From Cryptomeria japonica (lineage: Eukaryota; Streptophyta; Pinopsida; Cupressales; Cupressaceae), in contig NC_081406.1 of NCBI RefSeq assembly GCF_030272615.1, forward strand, positions 166,329,521 through 166,393,520: DNA of 64,000 bases, read 5' to 3'. The position numbers and the translations under genes are program-made. How positions within the stretch are numbered: the stretch's first letter is position 1; every line of letters begins with the position of its first letter. The notes below the pieces were generated by a model. That model saw only the letters and a program-made list of their open reading frames with translations, did not search any database and had not been told where the DNA came from. Of the stretch, positions 63,941 to 64,000 are shown one piece after another.

Positions 63941-64000
63941 TGTTGTGACGTATTCACACATTGCCCCATTGCAAATGGGGACCCCTACTTTTTTTGCTTT
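63941..64000 (+). mobile_element. Family A 5' end, copy A5 (runs off the window)
   Basis: TGTTGTGACG, then TTGCCCCATT and AATGGGGACCCC, as in A1, A3 and A4. Inserted in copia sequence, like A1. Confidence 0.65.

Overview
The window looks like heterochromatic DNA from a seed plant with a large, repeat-filled genome. I see no ordinary host gene, tRNA or rRNA gene. Nearly every base that can be assigned belongs to LTR retrotransposons of Ty1/copia or Ty3/gypsy type, to solo LTRs, or to one unrecognised repeat family. Deep nesting, AT-rich spacers, stop codons dominated by TAG and TGA, and no gene in 64 kb suggest a gymnosperm-sized genome. That is inference; no species marker is present.

Layout. 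(1) 121-1271 and 33303-38360 appear to be two halves of one minus-strand copia element (C2), split inside its RNase H by a 32-kb insertion. (2) That insertion is copy A1 of an unrecognised ~6.9-kb family (family A, 1272-33302), itself split by a degraded Ty3/gypsy element G1 (4248-14711; LTRs, PBS, gag, protease, RT, integrase and a post-pol ORF) and by a Sirevirus-like copia C1 (16228-30863). C1 is in turn split by two LTR-only insertions (18408-22637 and 24587-29245), each carrying a further nested repeat. (3) 35384-37609 is another LTR element inside C2. 38361-40456 is the 3' part of a chromovirus with a chromodomain. 40457-40805 is a copia LTR tail. (4) 40806-47487 is a second family-A copy (A2, minus strand), truncated at its 5' end by a third copy (A3, from 47488, plus strand). 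A3 keeps an intact ~620-codon ORF and a leader with thirteen ~168-bp units carrying a conserved hairpin. (5) 52595-62687 is a small-LTR element enclosing a nearly intact minus-strand gypsy polyprotein (G2), in which an archaeal-type RNase H lies between protease and RT. (6) 62688-64000 holds further family-A 5' ends and a copia fragment.

The items that best fit a previously undescribed system are family A (an uncharacterised ORF behind motif-array leaders, at least five 5' ends in the window) and the G2 polyprotein (displaced, complete extra RNase H beside a catalytically eroded native one). All boundaries and domain calls were read by eye; no database search or alignment was run.
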